NCBI GenBank assembly: GCA_963970005.1
Contig: CAXAMN010026439.1
Span: 206,235-270,234 of the forward strand
Reading direction: 5' to 3'
DNA: 64,000 nucleotides
Source of the DNA: Durusdinium trenchii
Taxonomy: Eukaryota; Sar; Dinophyceae; Suessiales; Symbiodiniaceae
The notes under the pieces are model-generated. The model had not been told where the DNA came from. It ran no database searches and worked only from the letters and a program-made list of their open reading frames with translations. The position numbers were made by a program, and so were the translations under genes. Position 1 is the stretch's first letter. Each line of letters begins with the position of its first letter. Shown here piece after piece: positions 57,455-64,000 of the stretch.

Positions 57455-57597
57455 GCAAGTTGAACATCAACAAGGCTTGAAAATACAGTGAAGGAATTGT
57501 TGTGATCGGTTCTGGTTGACATTCTTTTTGAAAGATTCAGAAAGTAAAGCCTGAGCAGTTCCTCCTTCGTGTTTCCCTCCGCAGCAGGTTCAACTGC
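57455..57597 (-). CDS. Host exon, unrecognised protein
   Basis: After a CTTGTGCAG acceptor the frame reads AVEPAAEGNTKEELLRLYFL then NLSKRMSTRTDHNNSFTVFS and continues VDVQLACLDLL. The composition looks genuinely coding. No family recognised. The 3' limit is approximate. Confidence 0.45.
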
Positions 57598-57681
57598 CTG
57601 CACAAGGCTTTTTATGTTGGCTACGTGTATGTTCCGTGCGTAGCTTCTCTCCTTACACAAAAGAGCAAGGTCTCTCTACTT

Positions 57682-57817
57682 GCAATGCTTGCATACAAAC
57701 TTGCTGCGCAGCTTGTTGCTTCATGGCCTCTGCCTGCTGCGCCAACGTCTCAAAGCGGCTGGTCTGCAGCATCTGCCACAGCTCCAAGGCGATTGGACGC
57801 AGCTCAGGTTCTTCTCG
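57682..57817 (-). CDS. Host exon, Gln/Ala-rich helix
   Basis: After an acceptor TTGCCAG the frame reads REEPELRPIALELWQMLQTS then RFETLAQQAEAMKQQAAQQV. It is strongly helical with a likely coiled coil. Probably part of the same minus-strand gene as the exons at 57455 and 58300. Confidence 0.45.
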
Positions 57818-58309
57818 CCTGGCAATGTTCAAGACCAATAGAAAAGTAGAACATGGAACATAGAAGATATGTTTTCTTCAAAGAGGGTAGGCCGTAGGCG
57901 GCCATAGCTAGTAGCTTACAAGTAGCTAAGGAAGGAAGTCGTAAGAGGTAAGCTGTTAAATGAACAAGAAGATACCAGTATCTTGGACGCACGCTAAGGC
58001 TTAATGATTTGGTTCCTAGATTTTGAGGAAGCATTCAAGTTTGGCATGTCGTAAGACGCAGTTACTGTAAGTAGAGATCGAAAGAGTCCATTTATATAAT
58101 CAAACAACTGGAAGAAGTCTAACAGCTGCATGTCTACATTTCAGGCACATATTGGTTCAAACTTGTAGGTGATGCAGCATATCCTCAAAGATCAGGCTTC
58201 GGAGCTCCTGACAGGATCGATCTCCGGCTTCATGTCGTCTTTTTCACTTCTTGAGTTCTCGATGTGAAGCTGGCACAAACAAGGTAGGCTTCGCCTTGGA
58301 GGCTTTGAT

Positions 58310-58470
58310 CTCTCCAAAACTTCACAAGCGTCACTACTATCAGCATTGGCAGCACTCCATTCCTCGCTGTAGCACCACCGGTACTGAAGGCGCTTTCGGA
58401 GGAACGCAAAGCGCTGCTGAAGAAATGGATCCTGCAAAGCCGAGGCCGAGGCTCTGAACTGATCCCTCCT
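58310..58470 (-). CDS. Host exon, unrecognised protein
   Basis: The frame reads DQFRASASALQDPFLQQRFA then FLRKRLQYRWCYSEEWSAAN and ends near CEVLERSKPP. Basic-aromatic composition typical of coding sequence. Exon limits approximate. Confidence 0.45.
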
Positions 58471-58543
58471 TGGTGTTGAGATAGAACAACAACACAATCT
58501 CAGCAATCCCGAAAAATCTAGGAATCAAAATGAAAAATGCGAG

Positions 58544-58600
58544 CGCTTCTTCAAGGAAACTCACCTCCGCCTTCAGGCAAGGGGAGCTTCCTTTTTTCTC
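58544..58600. repeat. Degenerate copy of the snap-back hairpin
   Basis: CGCTTCTTCAAGGAAACTCACCTCCGCC... then GGGGAGCTTCCTTTTTTCTC: both arms of the 56551 hairpin are recognisable, but the right arm is truncated. Confidence 0.65.
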
Positions 58601-58785
58601 TCAAGCCGGCACGACAAGGTCAACGGCAACCAACGAGCTTCCGCGTCGATGGTCAGTAAACCAGAAGTCAACAACAAATAGAACATTCAGGCACAAGAGT
58701 AGTGGTTCGGTTCAAACCACTCAATCGGATTGCGCAGAGTGAATCTACCATATTGAGTACCATTCTGAATTCGAGAACCCCTTCT

Positions 58786-59615
58786 TCACAAAATTGTGGA
58801 AGTACGGCATCGCAGATGACAGTAGAACAACAAATATCGGGCAGCCAACCCCGCCACAACAAGCTCAATGTTGGACATCTCCCAACTCATTAACCAGGCG
58901 AGGCGCCACACCATGACTTCACGAGGAGTGGAAGTTTTACCCCATGCTATGCAGAAAAGGCCAAAGGCCACCACCGATAGTGACAGGAGTTCCCACACCC
59001 ACCCCAGTGGAGCAGGAATGCCCGCTACGGAATACCCAGGGAAAAACTGAAAAGATCAGCCCAGCAACATATTCGCAGAACCCAAGCCCGGAGGCAGCAT
59101 GGGAATCCACCTGATGAGCCAATGCAAATCAGCACCACACTAACGAAGCCACGCGAAGGAGATATAATGCATCCTTCATACGCACCGGAAAACAAATGAG
59201 TGACATTCCATGGCATGCCTCGGTGATGAAGTGGAAGGTTCCATAGAAGCAAAGCATCAACTTGCACTCCAACCCTGGCTCCTGCGGCAAGATCAACTTT
59301 GGGGTGCTCCACTTCACAAGAAAGCTCAAAGGTCGACCGGTCATCCACGGGGTCAACAAAGTTCATCATCATGTTGGTTCGGCGCACCATGACTGAGGGA
59401 GGAGACCTATCTAGCCCGTCAGTGACCTTTCCAAACAAGATCCATTCCTCATCTTCCCCACAGCATTCACCTGTGGCAGCAATGGCCATCAACGCCCCTC
59501 GAATAGTTGGTCCAAGGGTCTCAGGCATACCCATAGTCGCCCAGTCAACAAAGCCAGCTTTCGACCACGAACCATCCTCTCTCATCAACTCCTTGTTCTC
59601 CATGGCACTCCGCAC
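58786..59615 (-). CDS. Host exons of a probable membrane protein
   Basis: The frame from 59615 reads WSKAGFVDWATMGMPETLGP and later MVRRTNMMMNFVDPVDDRST, DLAAGARVGVQVDALLLWN. Further exons near 59120-59055 (VDSHAASGLGFCEYVAGLIF) and 58998-58786 (LLSLSVVAFGLFCIAWG and ELVVAGLAARYLLFYCHL) look like membrane-spanning helices. A nearby frame at 58564-58500 reads FFGIAEIVLLFYL. A multi-pass membrane protein is likely. The family was not recognised, and the number of exons is uncertain. Confidence 0.4.
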
Positions 59616-60366
59616 CCCAATGGGAGCCCGCTCTATGGACGCCTCACCCCAGCACAGTCAGCTGGTGGCAAGGCCGCGGCGCGTGCCGGCGCGTAAGCTG
59701 CTGAATGACTTTGGGCCAGTGCAGCTAGGGGGAGCTTCCCTGCGTCCGGTAGTTGGTAGCTACGTACTCAGTGGCTTCGTAGCTTACTTGCTACTAGCTA
59801 CTAGCTACTATATAGCTACAGCTACTACTTGCAAGCTACCCGATACGGCATCCCCCCTCAAAAAGGAAAAATTGGAAAAAATCGGTAAATAATCCTGGTC
59901 ACCCGGGAAGCCCGTCTCCTCACATCCAGGTGATTGCGACGTTGGACCTCATTTAGGCTTGAAGCTTTGCTCTGAGCAACAAAAAAGGCGTTTCATGACA
60001 AGGTCGTGACTGTCAGGCTCCACTTCCGCCTCCAAAGTGAGGTGTTGGAAGATTGTAACAGAATTACAGTAAAACATCTGGAATACAAGCATCGTGGTTG
60101 CAGCGCTGCAGGACTTCCCCAGCTCAGGCTTATATAAAATAATTCTGAACAAATGAAGTCAGTCCTGACTAAGCACAAGGATGCAAAAAGCAGATTCAAG
60201 AAAGCAGTAGGCTGGCGGGAATCATTCTTTCTTGACTCTTGGACTCGTCAGACTCAGCTCTCTCTGGCACAGGTCCTCTTTGGAGATGAGAAGAGGTGGC
60301 AAAGTCTCAGATGGCCCAGCACCATGTGCTGCAGCAAAGCTCTGTTGACAATGCAAACATGCATGA

Positions 60367-60461
60367 TCGCTACTAGGAGCAAAGACGCTACTAGGGGCTC
60401 CTAGCCTTACTACTAGGAGCATTCTTGCTATTAGGAGCAAAGGGCATCACTACTTGTAACA
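60367..60461 (+). repeat. Dispersed CTACTAG repeat, forward orientation
   Basis: CGCTACTAGGAGCAAAGACG and GGGGCTCCTAGCC units; same family as 54715. Confidence 0.75.
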
Positions 60462-61180
60462 AGGTGATCAGTGATCCTCTCGAAGCCTTGGGATCCCTGA
60501 CGACACTGCGACACTTGGTTCGCTGAGGGCCTTGGCAAGTAGTCCATGAAGGATAGAGAACAGACATGCCCACCATTTGGAACACTTGTTGAGCATGACT
60601 CATAAGTCATGCTTTTTACTGTAACTCACTCCTCTCTTCAAGGTGCTGACGAGCTCCTCGTGAAGAGGTCCTGAGCAGCATCAACACGGTCTCTTTACGA
60701 TGGTCTTTTAGTAGCTTTCCTCAAAGTCTAGGACTGCGAGAAGCTTCCTTGAAGAAATCTCACCCTAATGCGTCCCTTGCTGCCAGCTTCTGGACCTGCT
60801 GGCTGCATCTTGTTCCTACCCCTGGCTACCCAAAAAAATGGAATGTGACTTAGTTGACTTGATTGTGCTGTTTTTGTTTGGTAAGATGTAAACTTGTGCT
60901 TGATAACATTGAGCTTCGGGCCTGGCAAGCTCAGGACCACTTTTGAGTCGTGGCAGCGTCTAGCAATGATGCGCTCTTTGAAACCACTTTTGGAGGAAGA
61001 ACTGTAACAAGCTTGCCAACTCTTTGTTTCTGTCTTTAAAATGCAACAAACTCCATAAAAGAGGCTTCTCCCACCAGAACCGAGAAAGATGTAGGTTGCT
61101 CCTTCATCTCTCCAGGCCTTACCCCCTGTCTTTGCCGGTGAGGAGACTGGTCCTGTCACAGCTTCCTGTCTGGAAAGGTT

Positions 61181-61289
61181 TTCCTAGTAGCGAACATTGC
61201 TCCTAGTAGTATGGCCAGGAGCCCCTTAGTAGCGTCCTTGCTCCTAGTAGCGATGCCCTTTGCTCCTAGCAGCCTGCTTGTTCCTAAAG
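61181..61289 (-). repeat. Dispersed CTACTAG repeat, reverse orientation
   Basis: CCTAGTAGCG, GCTCCTAGTAGTATGGCC and AGGAGCCCCTTAGTAGCG units, the reverse complement of the forward copies. Confidence 0.8.
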
Positions 61290-63280
61290 CCAAAAGCTTC
61301 CGCCTGCACAAAGGAACGGCCAAAAGCTGCTGGGGAAGGCTGCCTGATGCTCAGGCATCCCCAAAGCTCCGCTCTGGTTGTCAGCCACGTGGCTTTGTTT
61401 CAGCGCCGTTCTTTGCGTGACATCAACCCGAAACCTTTTGGAGCATGCCAGGATTCAATTACAGTATATAACAACAATCCAATCTGCTGGCATAGCCGCC
61501 GTTGAAAGGCAGGCTCCCATGACCATCATACCCTGACGTTTTTCCCATCTGCACCTCAGAGGAGTTGCGGTAGGCAAGAAGCTCCTCTCTGACAACAGAG
61601 TCTGCGGTTCTTCTGCAAACAAAAGAAGAATCGCAAATTTACAACTCACATCACTTGAAGCATGTTCCAGTTTAATGTATACTCTCTGATGATGTTGAAT
61701 CGATGGTCTTGGCAGCTGCTTCAATCTTGCTGCTTGCCGCAGGTGAAGAGACAGCATGATAAATCAGACAAAGGTCCTTTGAGTTGAAAGGCTTCCCAAA
61801 GGAGGTGACCTCCACTCAAACTTGCAACGAGGAAGATCCAGCGTCTGTGGAGTGGTTGATGCGTTAAACAAATGTGCAGACCAGGGTCAGGGGAAGTCTC
61901 TCCCTCCAAGCCTCAAAAAGAACGACTCCCAATGACCTCATTGTCTAGATCTCAAGAAAAACAGGACCCTATGAGTCAAAAAAGAATAAAACAAAGTCAG
62001 AACTGAAAAGTGATGTGCAGCACTACATGCCAATGTGCAATTGCTCATGAGCAATCCACGCATCCGCTTCTCTGTGCCCCACCAAACATCACAGTTGAGC
62101 CCGTGAGGTCTTCGGCCAAGCAGTTCTGGTGCCATGATCCTCAAACATCGCCACACTCCCGCCCAGTGCCCCATCTTCCTAGAGACCTTTGAAAGGGCAG
62201 TACTGGTGTGATATATTTGAACTTAGTGCACAAAAGATCTTTTAGAGACATGGAGGATTGCTGGATTGTGAGTGGATAATCACCAGCTGTTCAAGGATGG
62301 AATGCTACAAAAACCTCACTTTCTACTGTACTTTTAATAGTGTACCAGGTTCGGCACATTCTTGCTATCTCGTCATTCCTTCCAACTTCAATCAACCTCT
62401 TTCGACTCTGGGTTGTCATGCCAAAGTGTTCCACACTCATTTGTGCGTGGAATGGCAGCCTCGCAATGCATTTCTGCAAGAGGTCAGCTTGTCACATCCA
62501 TAAGAGAGCAATCACTAGCAATGTGGGCAATGTGACATGTGCTAATTGTCAGCAATCGTGCAACACAACGAAGGACTTGCTACTTGCCCAAATGCACAGG
62601 GGACCATGCGATGAAATGTGGCTGCCCCCATGGCTGTGCCTCAAGCATTGTTGCAGTGCCAAAGTCTGCAAGCTTGTAGCAGCCTGGAATTTGCAGAATG
62701 GCGACAGCAGCCACACAAACTGTGAAGGATATTTCAATGATACGCGCCTCCGAGAGAGCAACACACAAAGTGCAATCATACAACAACACAATGGCCTTCT
62801 GCCCAAAGGATATTTTCAGTCTTCACATCCTTCGGTTGCATTCAACAAAATCTGCAAAAAAAAATGGTTTGAGAGTCTGACCAATCAAATGTGGCAGTGC
62901 AAGCTGGCAATGGAGTAGTCACAGAACATCACACACAAGGTGGGTCTGTACTCAATCTGCCCCAATTTGTACTTCTAGGCATGGTTCCAAAATGTTCCAA
63001 ACAGACACCGGTATTTGGTTATGCTTGCTGAATTGTACTTTCCACCAACGTTACATCTAATTCATCCTCATTCTATATTTCAAAAAAAAATGGTTTCAAG
63101 GGCTCTGAAATGTTTTCAATATCTGCAGGGTCATCACCCTGATCAAGGCTAAGCTAATTTACAGCTCAGTCACTCGATGGGCCAAACCCTGGCGATTTAG
63201 AAAGTTGAGCGCATTGAGAAGATCACATAGCACCTTAGCAAACGACACAACTAGGCATTCTCAATCTACAAATTGTCAAG
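61290..63280. other. Host stretch without a supported gene
   Basis: A plus-strand frame at 62340-62918 is open for 192 codons with many Cys residues, but it shows no domain, and overlapping minus frames are equally open. I do not call a gene here. Confidence 0.35.
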
Positions 63281-64000
63281 TGTGTGTGTGTGTGTACCTC
63301 TTGGAGTCACAGGGATCCTTTCGGATTGGCTTTTGTTTAAGTTTTGGATTAGCGGGGGGGAGCAGGGAGTCCACAGTCCTGCTGCCAACGAAGACAGCTG
63401 TGGACACTCCGTGAAGCAGATTGGGACGCCAATCTGTGCACCTGCTTCATCAAGTGTGATGTTCGGTAACCACTTCTTCCTCTAATTGGACAAGTTGTTT
63501 AGGTGATTTTGAGGTTTGCAAACTTGCACGATCGCCGTCAACCTGTCGTCGATTTCGTGATCGTTGGAGCTTTGGAAGATTTGCTTACTCGGCTTTTGTC
63601 CTGTTAACCTTAGGAGGTGGGCGTGTGGCATGTGGCATTTAGATCCGCACGCATGTCACTCAGTGTGTGTGTGTGTAACCCTTGGAATCATAGGGATCCT
63701 TCGGATTGTTTTGAGCTTTTAGCAGGGGGTGCAAGCAGCCCATCCAGTCTTGCACCAACGAAGACACTGGATGTGTGCTGGTGAAATCAATCCGGGACGC
63801 CGGATTGACGTACCTGCTTGGAGAGAAACCTACTTAATGGACAAGCTGTTCCACTTCTGTGTTTTGCAGTAAGCGTCTAATGCAGCGGTGCTGTGAGCTT
63901 GGTTTTCTGCACGCACGTCGTCACCTTGTCGGTCGTTCGCTCGGCGTTTTCTTTTGGAGCTGATGGACCTCTACTTCCTTTCTAGGACCTCTACTTACTT
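63281..64000 (+). repeat. Two diverged tandem units with conserved predicted RNA/DNA folds
   Basis: Unit 1 starts with (GT)n at 63281 and unit 2 with (GT)n at 63664, a period of about 383 bp; unit 2 runs to the window edge. Both contain CTTGGA-TCA-AGGGATCC-TTCGGATTG, AGCAGG...CCTGCT, CCAACGAAGACA, GTGAA and GGGACGCC in the same order. Three stems form in both: P1 AGCAGG/CCTGCT; P2 GTCCACAG/CTGTGGAC versus CATCCAGT/ACTGGATG; P3 CAGATTGG/CCAATCTG versus CAATCCGG/CCGGATTG. The P2 and P3 stems differ in sequence but stay paired. Confidence 0.75.

Noticed and set aside
62340..62918. Cys-rich open frame of 192 codons
   Set aside because: No spacing typical of a zinc domain, overlapping minus frames are equally open, and no splice or start context supports it.
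63281..63480. Hammerhead or HDV-type ribozyme in the structured tandem unit
   Set aside because: The CUGAUGA and GAAA core of hammerheads is absent and the HDV double-pseudoknot pattern does not fit. The fold is left unnamed.

Overview
The window looks like nuclear DNA of a dinoflagellate, probably Symbiodiniaceae-like. The evidence is introns with GC-AG and GA-AG ends and AG|G acceptors beside GT-AG ones, a relict of the dinoflagellate spliced leader, dense nested transposons, and short dispersed repeats built on CTACTAG/GGAGC. There are no bacterial operons, and I recognised no tRNA, rRNA or CRISPR.

Most of the window is a nest of three mobile elements in a host locus whose own recognisable exons are short and mostly on the minus strand. 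(1) A decayed LINE of about 5.7 kb occupies 5707-6315 and 33139-38219. It is flanked by a 12-bp duplication and begins with a truncated double spliced-leader relict. (2) Its first reading frame is split by a very large DNA transposon, 6316-33129 (26.8 kb), with 52-bp imperfect terminal inverted repeats and a 9-bp target duplication. Removing the element and one copy of the duplication restores the LINE reading frame exactly. (3) A Ty1/copia LTR retrotransposon, 38283-46127, lies on the minus strand 51 bp beyond the LINE's 3' duplication, with near-identical 166/167-bp LTRs and a perfect 5-bp duplication.

The giant transposon is the main discovery candidate. It carries at least three intron-rich genes, all on the plus strand. 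Gene A (about 8949-15743) is a transposase-like protein with hAT-like landmarks, an acidic region and a PHD-like Cys/His tail. Gene B (20149-24954) is a C5 cytosine DNA methyltransferase with motifs I, IV, VI, IX and X across eight exons. Gene C (25839-31840) encodes a protein of roughly 1,180 residues from about 13 exons that I do not recognise. A proline/acid-rich open frame (17972-18676), a GC-rich minisatellite with a 10-N assembly gap, and a third copy of the left terminal repeat inside a methyltransferase intron are also inside. The plausible reading is an element that brings its own transposase and its own DNA-modifying enzyme.

The copia element encodes gag, protease, integrase, RT and RNase H, plus a GRF-type zinc finger and a methyltransferase-like region ahead of the integrase. 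Its LTRs look young, yet its coding region has about seven frame changes and a stop, so it was probably copied in trans. Host DNA at 1-5694 and 46133-64000 holds EF-hand exons, a few splice-bounded exons of an unidentified gene or genes, six larger copies of a CTACTAG repeat in both orientations, a perfect 21-bp snap-back hairpin, and at the right edge two diverged tandem units whose predicted stems co-vary while the loops stay constant.
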